Shown: positions 20,404 through 33,532, numbered from the stretch's first letter. The stretch: DNA of 64,000 nucleotides from Chrysophaeum taylorii (GCA_029834535.1 JAQMWT010000024.1:186001-250000); one strand, 5' to 3'. Numbers and translations: made by a program. The notes: a model not told the origin generated them from the sequence alone.

Positions 20404-23400
20404 GTCGACCCTAGGTGCCAACTGTCTGTGGCAATCTCAGCAAAGATTGCCAGCGACTGCCGATCTCAGCGCAATGTCAAGAGCGAGGTCCAGCTTGCAA
20501 CAGTGTTCACCAAGTTGCGGCACGAGGTTCTCGAGAAGTACCAGAGATTGCATAGCGTGGCGTTCGATGACCTGAGCTCTGGTGCTCACAGTAACGCGTG
20601 GCTTGAAAAGATTCGGGTGCGCGTTATAGAATCTGACGATGAGAATGCTCGAGCTGTGGGATGTGACGACAATTTGGCTTGTTTTGACCGCTTTCTGTCT
20701 GTCAAGCACGAGGTGGAAGCGCAGACCAACTTTCTGGAGATCAAAGTGCGCCGAGAACAACTCGCACATGTCCAAGCCACTCTTTTGCGCATCCTCGCAT
20801 CGATATCACAGACTGACATCGACGCGCAGACAACATCCGTCGCGCATCTTGGCCTGTCTTCGCAAGACGCGGTGGTAGTGCAGACGCAGTTGCGGCGAAA
20901 CTTGGCTGTGGAATTACATTTCAACACATTCATGGATCCGAATCTTACGATCACCGAACTGGCGAACAAGATCCTGTGCATTGCGCGCGGGGAAGATGAG
21001 GCGCCGCTCGCACCGTCTGCATCATTCCACGACGAGTTTGTTCTCGATTCTGCTGCGATGCTGCCTCGATGGGTGTGCGACGTGGCCCAAGCGTTGTGCG
21101 TCGTTGTCGTTGTCGTCTTGGTCTCGATCGCTCTCATTCCGTCCTATCACTGGGGGCACTGGGTACAGTGGCGAGCCAAGTCAATAGGCTCAATTCGCAT
21201 CGACGTTAGACGGGACAACGCCCCGTGGTCACACATCAAAGTAGCAGGCACGAGCAAGGTCTTTATCTACGGTCTTGGAATGCCACTTGTGATTCCAATA
21301 TTCATGATCTCTCTCTCCCTGGTCGCCATCCAGCGTTTGATCCTCGAACATGATTTTTTTGTCAAACGCGCGCATCGTGCGATATTAATGACGCTGTTTA
21401 CGAGCGCATGATGAAAATGAGTCCTCATTCTTCTTCTTACAGGTTGTCATCTCTGCCAAGTGGATTGTGGCCGGCCGACGCCGATCGAGCGCCGTCGTTG
21501 TAGGATCATTCGATTATTTGCGCTGGTGGGTTATCGAACGCCTCTTCGATCAGTGGGAGCTCTGGTGCGGCGAGTTCATCAAGGACACGGTTCTCATCAA
21601 CGCCTTCTACCGCGCCTGCGGTTCCAACGTGTCCTTGGTTGGCGCACGCATCGACACATTTTTGCGAGATCTCGACTTGATGACAGTCGGATATGGAGCT
21701 TCGATTGAGGGAAACGTTTACGCCCGCAGTTTCTTCCGCGAGGGCCAAATATTGGGCATGCGTTTCGCGCGCGTCTCCATCTACGGCACCGTCGAGAAAT
21801 TCGCGGTCGTACAGCTCGGCGCCGAAATCGAAGAGGGGGCTGTTCTCAAGCACATGAGCGTCGCCGCGCCGTTTTCTCGTGCGGAGGGCGGTAAGGCGAT
21901 GCACGAGCATCAGTCTCGCCTCTCGCGGCGGCGTTGGATCGAGGTCGCCAAACTCGCATTGCTCTTGCCGCTGTTGTACGCGCCGTTCGTGACGACATCC
22001 ACCATTGTCGCCTGGACGATGCGGCGCGTTGGTTGGTTTGCTCTAACTTTCCGTTACCGACCTCTCGTGTGGTGGGTGTTATCGTATTACAGCGGCCTTA
22101 TCGTACTGGTTTTGTTCGTGGTCGTATGCAAATGGCTGCTGATCGGTTTCGCGCGACCTGGTTCCCCTCGCTCGATGATGATGGTGAGAGCCTGGTTCGT
22201 CGACTACGTTTGGCAACGAATCGTCGTGCGTCTCTGCGGAATCATGTTTCAAGGCAACGGTCTCGCGGTAAACCTGCTCCTGCGTGCCCTGGGTGTTGAC
22301 ATGGCCTGGTCCGCCAGATTCGTTTCTGCCGAAGCGGTCAGCGCCTCCGAAGCAGACATGATCACCGTCGAGGCTCGCGCTCAAATATCGATGTGCACTG
22401 TTTCCTGCGTCACGGCCGCCTCGTCTTACGCGCCGGTTCGCATTGGGCGCGACGCCGAAGTGGGACTCGACGCGTACATTGAGGCCGGCACTGAAATAGG
22501 AGAAGGTTCGGTCGTGGCGCAGCAGACCGTGGCGTCTGGTGTTTTGCCACCAGGGTCCGTCAAATTAGGTAAGGCCACGTTTCGGCAACCGGGCGGCCCC
22601 CAAAAGCGAAAGATCATCGACCCAGAAGGTGTCGTCAATCGCGTCGCAATCATCTTTGCCCCCTTCGTGTCTCGCGCCCTGCTGCTCGCGCTCCTTGGAT
22701 TTGTTGCTCTGATTCCGAGCTACGAGCTCGCAGTTCTCGTGTTATTCGGCTCGGCAAACTTCTACGAGGACGACGAGTATCAGGTTGGCATAAGAAACGA
22801 TGGCTCGCGCTGGAAACCGCCCGTCGACCGCAACATTGGCATCCTCTGTATTGGTCCCATCACCCTCGTTGCATTTGCCTCCATGTCACTTGTCTACCGG
22901 CTATGGCTGTTCCTTATCTTCGGCAACTTCCGCAATCTCGAGGGGACCTCGCGGTGGGTATTCGAAACATTTCTCGAGTACCAGTTCATGATTATCTACG
23001 CCTCGCAAAAGTATGTCATGCCGCTTGTACGCGGCAGTCGATTGGCGGTTGCGTATATGAGATTCTGGTGATTTATTATTGCTTTGCGATCAGATGGCCA
23101 AGGTATCACTTTGCTTGTTTGCACAGGGGAGCCGACGTCGACGCGTCGGCATTCGTCAACAACGAGATTTTCTTCGAGGCACCGCTAATCTCTCTCGAAG
23201 CGGGCTGCGTCGTAGACGAAGGTGTGCGGCACCTCGGCCACGTCATTATCATCATCGGTGTCGAAGTCAATTTCGTTTTCGTTTTGACGAGAACCCGTAT
23301 TGACCGCTTTTCGTTTTCGGCCCAGGTCTTTATGGGAGGGCAGCTTAATTTCGCACCTAGTCGTATCTGCTCTGGTGCCATCTTACACCCGCACGTCATA

Positions 23401-23499
23401 ACATGGGCCGGCGATATTGCGTCGCCTGACGCTGTGTACGATCCTCGCACGAAGGTCGCGACATCCTTGTCGCGCGAAGTGGAGGCTAGAGCCAAGTAG
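20404..23499 (+). CDS. NRPS-like gene copy 1, C-terminal exons: carrier protein, six TM segments and three LbH modules
   Basis: Carrier domain first: I-S-Q-T-D-I-D-A-Q..V-A-H-L-G-L-S-S-Q-D-A-V-V-V, with the phosphopantetheine Ser in L-G-L-S-S. Six membrane segments follow (around V-C-V-V-V-V-V-V-L-V; Y-G-L-G-M-P-L-V-I-P; A-L-L-L-P-L-L-Y-A; G-L-I-V-L-V-L-F-V-V-V; A-L-L-L-A-L-L-G-F-V; I-T-L-V-A-F-A-S-M-S). Between and after the TM pairs lie three hexapeptide-repeat modules (I-E-E-G-A-V-L; I-E-A-G-T-E-I-G-E-G-S-V-V; S-L-E-A-G-C-V-V-D-E-G). This carrier-6TM-3-module plan is that of the NRPS terminal domain and of epsilon-poly-lysine synthetase. Introns: one ends at 21442, another is 23068-23126 (59 nt, phase 2, restores F-W-G-A-D-V-D), another ends at 23325. 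Stop at 23497-23499. An in-frame TGA at 20398-20400, CGA in copy 2, lies just upstream and may be exonic. Confidence 0.8.
23068..23126 (+). other. Intron before the last LbH module (59 nt)
   Basis: GTGATT donor and TTTGCACAG acceptor. Copy 2 has 33102-33159 with a GTAATT donor; the exons match closely while the intron sequence differs, which supports the splice sites. Confidence 0.85.
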
Positions 23500-24445
23500 T
23501 ATATACGGTGATGAACACCATCTTCCGACACTTCAATGGGATGCTGTCATTATATTCTCCGATTCCCGAATCCTCGCGATGGGCCACGAGCTCGTCGTTC
23601 AAAGTTACGCCCCGCGATCTATCTCATCCCAACGACGTCGCTAGCCACAGTTCAATCCGAATGTGACCTTTGGCATCATCAGTCCTCTCAGCTTCGCTCT
23701 TGGCTCTGCTTCTGTCTCCTGCCTCTCACTTTCTTATGGTGTCCTTGAATCTCCTTTCTTCGCTCTCTTGTCTCTCCGTGCTTCTTTTGAGGCGGACAGC
23801 CTGGCGGGTGCTTGCAACGTCCCTCGTCGCTTTCTCTTTCTCGCAACTCCACTTTGCCTGTTTTTGTGCCCGAATGCGTTCCTTTTAACCGTCTTCCGTG
23901 TCGTGCCGGACCCTAAAAATGCGCCTGGTGGAAGGCGCTTGCCATGATCAAACCTGGGACAACTGCCTGCCGCAACAACTACTTATAATAGGAATAATCG
24001 CCCTTTTTGGCCTTCGCCCCCTCCTCGCACATCCATCCAATCAATCCATCCTGGCTCCTCGAGTAGAATTGGAGTTGCATACCACACCTATCATACACGA
24101 TGTTTATAACTTGATATGCCCCCCTTTCATCCGTCGACACTGACGGAAGCGGTATCTTGCGTGACAACCACGACGACAACGACTGACGCAGAAGCTCTCA
24201 CTCGTGCTGAGAGACAGCTGCGCCGTAAACTGTCGGGGGCCATAGCCGCAACGAAAAAAGCGTTATTATATTCCGAATTAAATTAATTTTGTTTACAACG
24301 GTTTCGTTACCTTCCCATTTTTTCACGTCTCAAAAGTGCACGTTTTAATACTTTAACGTCCCAACCATCACGTAGCCATAAACTTCTCCCTTGAATTTCT
24401 TTCTTGATTTTTTCCTTCGCCAAGCGGAGGTCCCTGGCTGCCAGG
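23500..24445. other. 3' flank of NRPS-like copy 1 and junction to copy 2
   Basis: Up to about 24105 it is shared with copy 2 and ends in LINE-like 3' sequence. 24106-24445 is unique to this junction, AT-richer, and I see no gene in it. Confidence 0.5.
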
Positions 24446-25665
24446 ACTTGTCGCCGTTGCGCACGGCGTCGCAGCCCCACCAAGCATCCCCCTGCAAGGA
24501 TCATGGGCTGCAAGGTCGTTTAACTGTTGCGCGCGGGGGAGCGGCCAGGTGGGGGCTTGGGCGACAAAGGGTACCTCGCATTGAGAACAGAAGAGGGCTC
24601 CGCCGAAGGTCCCCCGAGCGCGCAACACGGCCCTCACCATCACACCCACAAGTTGGACAAGCTCGGGACTCGTATGGGTCCGCTGTTCACAAAGAGCTAG
24701 TCTTGCGACGGAGATATTATATTCTAATCAAGGTTTGTTGACCAAGCACGGACTGCTTGTCGATCCACGTTCGAGACGGTGTCGACGTTCGTTCGGGGCA
24801 ACTCGAGACGACACCAGCAAGGCCAGTAGGTCCGTGGGTATGCGTCGGAATGGGTGGACTTGGTGCTGACGGGTGCCAAAACCCAGGGGGCGAGGTCACG
24901 GCGGACGGCGCGCACGGCATATACGAGAAGGCCGCCGTCCTCGTCAGGCACGTCGAAGTTGCCGGCATCGCTGTCGACCCGGCTATCCTTGTTGTCGGCA
25001 GCACCCGAGTCGGCGCCTTGGGCCGCCGGACGGCTCGAGCTAGAGGCAGGAAAAGCAGTTTGTCCACACGACGACTACTGGCGTTTCCTTGTTATTCTTG
25101 GCGATGGTGCCGGTGGGGCAATATATGAAGGATCTCAGCTGGTCCGGAAGGAGCTTCGACGGCGTTCCCGCCACTGCGAACGCCCGCTCCGTGCCGCGAA
25201 TCTTCGGTGGCGCCGAGCACCTCAGATGTGTCGCCGAAGGGGAGGAGTGCGACATCTTGTCGCCCTCCCGCGTGGCGCCCGCCGATCAGATGCTTTTCAT
25301 ACCCTTCGCGTCATTGACAAGCACTTGCCGTGCCGCGCGACTCACCCGTGGTTGCGTGTTTGGCCACTGAGGCGCTTGGCTCCTTGCCCAAAGCGTTCCG
25401 CGCCCCGAAAGTGCCCAGCTGAGTGGTCAAAGGTGTGACCGCCAAGACAACGTTCTGGTCTATATTCCTCAGGACTGCCAGTGCAGTGCGTCGCGAGCGC
25501 TGGCCTACCGGCGGTTTCGGCAAAACTTGCAAAACACGTGCCCCAGTCTTCAAGCCTCACCCTTTGCAGTCATTCGGCACAAAAGAATTGCCCCAAATTT
25601 CACCTCGCCTGAGGCGTTGCACTCGACGCGACTAACACCGAGCTCGAGCTGAGGACGCTGATATT
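24446..25665. other. 5' flank of NRPS-like gene copy 2
   Basis: Homologous to 14390-15626 with several indels (for example near 25190-25260 and 25500-25560). No gene supported. Confidence 0.4.
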
Positions 25666-28312
25666 ATGACGTCGAGGAAGCCGCACCGGAGACGCGGCCC
25701 CTGGAGCGACGAAGCGAGCTGGCAGGCACAAGCGCGCAAGACGACAACTGCGCTCGACAAGGAAACCTTCCTCACATGGCTCGATGGCGATGGAGCCGAA
25801 GTTGCCAATCTGTCGTATGGCGGGGTCTGGAGCCGCTCGGCTTTCGTGGCCAAGTGGCTCCTCGGGGACGTCGGTCTCGCGCCGGGCGATCGTTCTATGC
25901 TTGTATACGCTCCGGGGCCCGAGTTCTTCGTCGCATTCGTCGCGTGTCTTCGCGCCGGCGTCTTGGCCGTGCCGAATTACCCTCCCGATCCGGCCAACCT
26001 TCGACTTGGCCTCGAGAAGCTGGACCTCGTAAGTACGAGCTGTGGAGCCGAGGTGGGCCTTACTGGCAGCGCCGTGTATAAGCTGCGCCTGACGACGAGC
26101 ATAAGAAATACGTGGCCAGATTTACGCTGGCACAACACTGACGGTCAGGGCGATGACCCACATCCATCGCTATTCCATCGGCTGGTGAGTTCACACACGG
26201 AGTTTTTCCGGTCAACGTCTAATCGTTACGACGTCCTAAGTGAATATTCCACCTCGGGTTTCGTGGACGAGCCTCCCCGACCGGAGGATGCCTCGCAGAA
26301 AGTCGCCCTAGTCTCGCTCGGCTCGACCTCCTGCGCGGGATCGAGCAGGTCGCGTTTTGACGGCCAGCATGACGTCGCACGTATATTGCCCCTTTGCTCG
26401 CAGAACGACGAACAACAGAGCAACGCTTTTCTCGACCAAGCCTCAAACGGCTCTATAGCCTTCCTGCAATTTACGTCTGGATCCACGGGGTGCGCCGCCT
26501 TGATGCAAAGCACGCTCTTGACTCGTCTTGTCACTGGCAGGGACCCTAAGGGCGTCATGATTTCGCACGGTAACATCTGGCACAATGTTAACGAAATCTA
26601 CTTGCCTGGCCAGCACAAGTTTCTCGGGGGCCGCATGGACGAGGATGCTGTCGCACGCTTGCACGACCTGGCGGAGCCGTCGGCACGCGTCGTCGCGGTC
26701 AGCTGGCTACCGCAGTTCCATGATAGCGGCCTGATGCTCATGCTCCTCGGACCATTCCTCGCTGGCTATCACCAGTGTCGGCGCATGCTCTGACACGCCT
26801 TTGAAACGAATCTCGATGCGTTAAATTGTTGTTTATGACCGAGGAAAACTTCTGCACAGGCTACCACATGGTCAACTTCTCGCCGCTTTCGTTCCTCGCC
26901 GACCCTCTCATGTGGCTGCGCGCCGTGTCCAAGTATCGCGCCACCTGGACGGCCTCGCCAGACTTTGGCTACCGGCTGTGCACGAAGCGAGCTGCTGACT
27001 CTGACATCAGCGACATCGACCTCAGCTGCCTGGTCTACTGCGTTGGCGGCGTCGGGCAGCGGTGCGTGCTTTCCTTGACGAGTTCACAACCTCCGACAAA
27101 CCCAACAGATGCGTGCCGTCGCTCCTCCGCGAGTTCGCCGCGTACTTCACCTTCCACTGCAAGCTGCCAGACGATGGTAACCGAAGCATCTTTGTACCGA
27201 ATTATGGCCTTGCGGAGCATGTCGTGGCGACATGTGGCGAGAATGACGGCCTTATCGCGTCTCGTCGACGACCCGATCTCATCTCGTGTGGGTCGGACTT
27301 CATCATTGATCTCCGTATTGTTGATGTGGAGACCCAAGGCGTCGTCGCCGACGGTTCGCCCGGCGAGCTGTGGTTGAGCTCGGACTCGGTCGCCCAAGGC
27401 TACTGGGGTAAGCCCGAGCTGAGCGACGCGACCTTCCGCGCCCGGCTCAATCCAGACGACGGAAACGTGTATCTGAGGACTGGCGACGAAGCGTTCATAG
27501 AGCAGGGCCGACTGTTCATATGCGGGCGGATTAAAGACTTGATCATCATCGGCGGCGAAAACTATTATAGTGATGACGTCGAAGTGGCTGCGACGGAGTC
27601 CATGGTTGATGCCGTGAGACCGGGATGTATCGCGGCCTTTGCCCTCATCAACACCGACGATGATAGTGAGTGTCTGTGCATCGTACTCGAAGTCCGCGAC
27701 AACGCCGAATCTCAATGCAAAAATCTCGTGTCGACGCTTACAACGAGCGTTGCCAGGGTTGTTGGTTTGAGACCACGGCGCGTGGTGTTTATCAAGCAGA
27801 AGTCGATTTTAAAGACGACGAGCGGGAAGTTGCGGCGCCGGGCCATTCGAGACGCGCTATTGGCCGAAGAGCTCCAAGTGGTCTTTGATTCAAATCCGAC
27901 GCTCGGCGTGCGACGGCAAGCATCCACGGGTGATGATGAGCACAATGTGGCAGAAGACAACGCGAGCGTCATGCATTTGTTGGGGCGGCTTGTCAGCTGT
28001 ATGGGTGGTGATTCGAACCACTCCTCGAACTCGGCGAGAGTGCTACCACCGGAGCAGACGTACATAGATGCTTCGCCAAGAAGCGATCCGACATTGAAGT
28101 GGTCCGAGTGCTTGCTTGCAGAATCTGAGGCTCGGGGACGACTCTACGGACTTTCTGACTTTCTGGGGGTCTGGGAAGTGCTCGACGACCATTACGCAAT
28201 TCGACGCTTCCACATCAAGGCCGAAAACACAATCGATGACAGTCGAACCAGAGTTGATGTCTTCATTTTTGGGCAATACCGTGTCCCTTTGCGATGTTAC
28301 CGCGTGTGCTGA
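25666..28312 (+). CDS. NRPS-like gene copy 2, N-terminal exons: fatty-acyl-AMP ligase-like adenylation domain
   Basis: Same start, motifs and introns as copy 1 (introns at 26490-26540, about 26775-26859 and 27062-27108). The first 375-codon block differs by eight residues, for example S-S-A-G-S-S-K-S versus S-C-A-G-S-S-R-S before A3 and F-H-D-T-G-L versus F-H-D-S-G-L. All adenylation motifs including the A10 Lys are retained, so both copies look catalytically competent. Differences become denser after the A10 motif, for example A-P-P-G-G-D versus A-S-T-G-D-D. Confidence 0.8.
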
Positions 28313-28416
28313 TGTGGTTGGTGTGCCGGTTTGGCACTGTTTGGCTCTTCGTTGAAGGCGCACAGCCGCGTGCATGTTTGTGATTGTTGTGAACAACAAC
28401 ACTCGCGAACAACTTA

Positions 28417-30398
28417 ATGGGGGCACACAGTGTGGCCAGGTATATAACGTCGAGCTCAGGTGAGAATATTTATCGCCAGCACCATCTGGGCTGTGGGCGC
28501 TGCGTGCACGAAGCTGCTGTCGTGGCAAAGGTAGTAATATCGAAAGATGACGCTGAGACGCGGCCCAATGTTCAAGAGGATATAATTGCGCAATTGCCGC
28601 ACGAGGTCTATGTGCTCATCCTCCATCAGAACGGTGTCGTAAAGTTCGCCCCACACGCCGCGAGCTCGCGGCTCCTCCTCGCGGCGCTTGATAGCTGTGA
28701 CAGCCTCGACGCCGAGATGAATCTCGCGCAATCGGCAGCGTCGAGCAGAGAGACATGAATGGTGTTGTGTGTGTGCGAGTTCCTCGTGATGTCTCGACCC
28801 TAGGCACGCTGAAAAGTTTGGCTGCTTCTGTTTTGGCATCGTTGTCGGCGAGGGCCAAGATCGCAGGATGATGCGCTGCAACCGCTGGGCTACAGACAAC
28901 CGTTATTTCTGGTCAGCTGTCAATGTTACAACTGACTTTCGGCCAGATGAAGTCGGTGAGCATCTAATCGCCCCCGGCCTCGCAGCACACCTCGGCGTCG
29001 ATGGGGCTACGCCGTCAGGCGCTCTCCGCGACACCATCGTCGCGCTTTTGGAGGAAGATAATGACCAGGAAGCCACGGCTACACGAACAGCGAGGGCGGT
29101 CGCTGAGCCAAATGCCGATAGCTTCTTATTGGCGGGGCAATCTGGGAGCTGCAAAGAATTGTATCCTCTCGGCGTGGCCTTCATCGAGCGAGTAGCGAAG
29201 CAAATCATCGGCCTATTCCCCCCCGAGACCTCACTGAAAGAGCACCCTGCGATGCCAGGGACGTTTCGACAGCTTGCCGTCGAAGACGATTTGATGCCAC
29301 GTCTCGTTTACGACGAGTCTGTCGTCGATGTCGCAGCTTTCGTCGAGGCAGTCAAGTCAAACGTCATCAGGATGCCCGTGATTCTGCAAGTTGCACAAGA
29401 ACTCGAGATTCAGCGTCCTGGCCGCGACCTTCCTGTTTCGGACGGGCGTGCCGCCGCCGACCTGCAAGGCGCGGTCATCTATTGTTTCGCCCTTCACACT
29501 CTCGGGATATCAATGCTGCATTTGTCTGAGCCGGGTCGTAGCTCAGACTTCATGGTCGAGTTCATGAAGGCGCAAGAAGCTGCTATAAGTCGCGCTAACG
29601 ATGCCATAGAAGTGAACACGTCTTCACCCTTCGAGTAAGACTGTCATGTATTCCATTCGATCCAACTCAAGTCAAACGCAGGCTCATGAAACATGAGGTT
29701 GTTATTTCAGCTGCGAGGGCGTGCACAGAGACGAGGCGCGATCCATGTCAACTCGCGAGTGCGCGTGCAGCCGCGAGGCTGCTCGCGGACAATATCATCA
29801 TGGCAGCCATTGAGGACGTATCTAAAAAATGCGACCGAAACGCTCGCGCGACACCAGAGTCCGTGCTACATTAGTGTGCAGTAAAGAGCGAAACAAGCTT
29901 GTGTGTCTGTGAAGGGCTGACAACTGTCATCTCAGGCGCTGGTTTCGAACTTGCCTACTGGAGTTGTGTGATTAACCAAGCAACTGCACGTGTGGAAATT
30001 TCCACAAGCACAAGGTATTCTGGTGTCACCGAGTTGGTGCGCGCTGAGACGTCCCCAGATTTGATGTCTGAGTGGGTTCAAATATATTTAATGTGGAATC
30101 TGACGTTCGGGTTCACAGAACCACGCCCGTTTCTGCCCCATGCTGCGAAGCTTTTGGTGCCATGCATGCTATCGTTAGCGAACGAAGACCCATCGTATTT
30201 TCTGTGGATGCGCATCGTCACGCTAAACGCGCACAGTGGTATGCTGGCTTGTCACCCCGAGCTTAAGCAGATTTCAGCGGCGACATACGATTGGCGATCG
30301 GCAGAGACGAGCTCTGTCTTGGGCGAGCTGAACGAGCGTCTTGCGTGCCATACTGAGTCGTTTAGCCCATGTGTTTGTCTTTGGCAATCAAAGCACTT
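28417..30398 (+). CDS. NRPS-like gene copy 2, middle region of unknown function
   Basis: Corresponds to 18381-20358. All four open blocks persist (28417-28758, 28868-29638, 29686-29874, 29899 onward). Substitutions are more frequent than in the flanking exons, notably M-P-E-V-F-R-L-L versus M-P-G-T-F-R-Q-L and L-R-I-D-M-S-P versus V-R-A-E-T-S-P. Frames stay open despite the divergence, which argues that this part is still translated in both copies. Confidence 0.5.
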
Positions 30399-30425
30399 AG
30401 TACGCGCGCGTGTGTTATCTCCCAG

Positions 30426-33400
30426 TGTGCGCGAAAGGTCGATCCTAGGTGCCAACTGTCTGTGGCAATCTCAGCAAAGATTGCCAGCGACTGCCGATCT
30501 CAGCGCAATATCAAGAGCGAGGTCCAGCTTGCAACATTGTTTACCAAGTTGCGGCACGAGGTTCTCGAGAAGTACCAGAGATTGCATAGCGTGGCGTTCG
30601 ATGACCTGAGCTCTGGTGCTCACAGCGACGCGTGGCTTGAAAAGATTCGTGTGCGCGTTATAGAATCTGACGATGAGAATGCTCGAGCTGTGGGAAGTGA
30701 CGACCATTTGGCTTGTTTTGACCGCTTTCTATCTGTCAAGCACGAGGTGGAAGCGCAGACCAACTTTTTGGAGATCAAAGTGCGCCGAGAACAACTCGCA
30801 CATGTCCAAGCCACTCTTTTGCGCATCCTCGCATCGATATCACAGACAGACATCGACGCGCAGACAACATCCGTCGCGCATCTTGGCCTGTCTTCGCAAG
30901 ACGCGGTGGTAGTGCAGACGCGGTTGCGGCGAAACTTGGCTGTGGAATTACATTTCAACACATTCATGGATCCGAATCTTACGATCACCGAACTGGCGAA
31001 CAAGATCCTGTGCATTGCGCGCGGGGAAGATGAGGCGCCGCTCGCACCGTCTGCATCATTCCACGACGAGTTTGTTCTCGATTCTGCTGCGATGCTGCCT
31101 CGATGGGTGTGCGACGTGGCCCAAGCGTTGTGCGTCGTTGTCGTTGTCGTCTTGGTCTCGATCGCTCTCATTCCGTCCTATCACTGGGGGCACTGGGTAC
31201 AGTGGCGAGCCAAGTCAATAGGCTCAATTCGCATCGACGTTAGACGGGACAACGCCCCGTGGTCACACATCAAAGTAGCAGGCACGAGCAAGGTCTTTAT
31301 CTACGGTCTTGGAATGCCACTTGTGATTCCAATATTCATGATCTCTCTCTCCCTGGTCGCCATCCAGCGTTTGATCCTCGAACATGATTTTTTTGTCAAA
31401 CGCGCGCATCGTGCGATATTAATGACGCTGTTTACGAGCGCATGATGAAAATGAGTCCTCATTCTTCTTCTTACAGGTTGTCATCTCTGCCAAGTGGATT
31501 GTGGCCGGCCGACGCCGATCGAGCGCCGTCGTTGTAGGATCATTCGATTATTTGCGCTGGTGGGTTATCGAACGCCTCTTCGATCAGTGGGAGCTCTGGT
31601 GCGGCGAGTTCATCAAGGACACGGTTCTCATCAACGCCTTCTACCGCGCCTGCGGTTCCAACGTGTCCTTGGTTGGCGCACGCATCGACACATTTTTGCG
31701 AGATCTCGACTTGATGACAGTCGGATATGGAGCTTCGATTGAGGGAAACGTTTACGCCCGCAGTTTCTTCCGCGAGGGCCAAATATTGGGCATGCGTTTC
31801 GCGCGCGTCTCCATCTACGGCACCGTCGAGAAATTCGCGGTCGTACAGCTCGGCGCCGAAATCGAAGAGGGGGCTGTTCTCAAGCACATGAGCGTCGCCG
31901 CGCCGTTTTCTCGTGCGGAGGGCGGTAAGGCGATGCACGAGCATCAGTCTCGCCTCTCGCGGCGGTGTTGGATCGAGGTCGCCAAACTCGCATTGCTCTT
32001 GCCGCTGTTGTACGCGCCGTTCGTGACGACATCCACCATTGTCGCCTGGACGATGCGGCGCGTTGGTTGGTTTGCTCTAACTTTCCGTTACCGACCTCTC
32101 GTGTGGTGGGTGTTATCGTATTACAGCGGCCTTATCGTACTGGTTTTGTTCGTGGTCGTATGCAAATGGCTGCTGATCGGTTTCGCGCGACCTGGTTCCC
32201 CTCGCTCGATGATGATGGTGAGAGCCTGGTTCGTCGACTACGTTTGGCAACGAATCGTCGTGCGTCTCTGCGGAATCATGTTTCAAGGCAACGGTCTCGC
32301 GGTAAACCTGCTCCTGCGTGCCCTGGGTGTTGACATGGCCTGGTCCGCCAGATTCGTTTCTGCCGAAGCGGTCAGCGCCTCCGAAGCAGACATGATCACC
32401 GTCGAGGCTCGCGCTCAAATATCGCTATGCACTGTTTCCTGCGTCACGGCCGCCTCGTCTTACGCGCCGGTTCGCATCGGGTGCGACGCCGAGGTGGGAT
32501 TCAACGCGTACATTGAGGCCGGCACTGAAATAGGAGAAGGTTCGGTCGTGGCGCAGCAGACCGTGGCGTCGGGTGTTTTGCCACCAGGGTCCGTCACATT
32601 AGGTAAGGCCACGTTTCAGCAACCGGGCGGCCCCCAAAAGCGAAAGATCATCGACCCAGAAGGTGTCGTCAATCGCGTCGCAATCATCTTTGCCCCCTTC
32701 GTGTCTCGCGCCCTGCTGCTCGCGCTCCTTGGATTTGTTGCTCTGATTCCGAGCTACGAGCTCGCAGTTCTCGTGTTATTCGGCTCGGCAAACTTCTACG
32801 AGGACGACGAGTATCAGGTTGGCATAAGAAACGATGGCTCGCGCTGGAAACCGCCCGTCGACCGCAACATTGGCATCCTCTGTATTGGTCCCATCACCCT
32901 CGTTGCATTTGCCTCCATGTCACTTGTCTACCGGCTATGGCTGTTCCTTATCTTCGGCAACTTCCGCAATCTCGAGGGGACCTCGCGGTGGGTATTCGAA
33001 ACATTTCACGAGTACCAGTTCATGATTATCTACGCCTCGCAAAAGTATGTCATGCCGCTTGTACGCGGCAGTCGATTGGCAGTTGCGTATATGAGATTCT
33101 GGTAATTTTTTTTTGCGTTGCGACGAGATTGCCACTGGGTCACTTTGCTTGTTGCGCAGGGGAGCTGACGTCGACGCGTCGGCATTCGTCAACTACGAGA
33201 TTTTCTACGAGGCACCGCTAATCTCTCTCGAAGCGGGCTGCGTCGTAGACGAAGGTGTGCGGCACCTCGGCCACGTCATTATTATCATCGGTGTCCAAGT
33301 CAATTTCGTTTTCGTTTTGATGAGAACTCGCTTTGATGACTTTTCTCTTTTGGCTCAGGTCTTTATGGGAGGGCAGCTTAATTTCGCACCTAGTCGTATC

Positions 33401-33532
33401 TGCTCTGGTGCCATCTTACACCCGCACGTCATAACATGGGCCGGCGATATTGCATTGCCCGATACTGTGTACGATCCTCGCACGAAGGTCGCAACATCCT
33501 TGTCGCGTGATGTGAAGGCTAGAGCCAAGTAG
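30426..33532 (+). CDS. NRPS-like gene copy 2, C-terminal exons: carrier, six TM segments, three LbH modules
   Basis: Same architecture as copy 1 with the carrier Ser retained. The codon matching the copy-1 TGA is CGA (30432-30434), so this frame reads through. The exon from about 31477 to 33101 is almost identical to copy 1; most residue changes are clustered in the second hexapeptide module (I-G-R-D-A-E-V-G-L-D versus I-G-C-D-A-E-V-G-F-N). Introns end at about 31476, 33159 and 33358. If only one copy is functional this is the better candidate. Confidence 0.8.

Larger units (their letters stand above)
14390..24105 (+). repeat. Tandem segmental duplication, copy 1 (about 9.7 kb)
   Basis: Collinear with 24446-34125 at an offset near 10,035 bp. 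Homology begins near an ACTTGTCG..CACGGCGTCGCAGCC sequence and continues through the whole NRPS-like gene to an AGTTGCATA-containing end. About 340 bp of unrelated sequence separates the copies. Identity is near-complete in the last large exon (about 21443-23067), and clearly lower with indels at 14700-15600, 19600-20450 and in introns. Confidence 0.95.
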
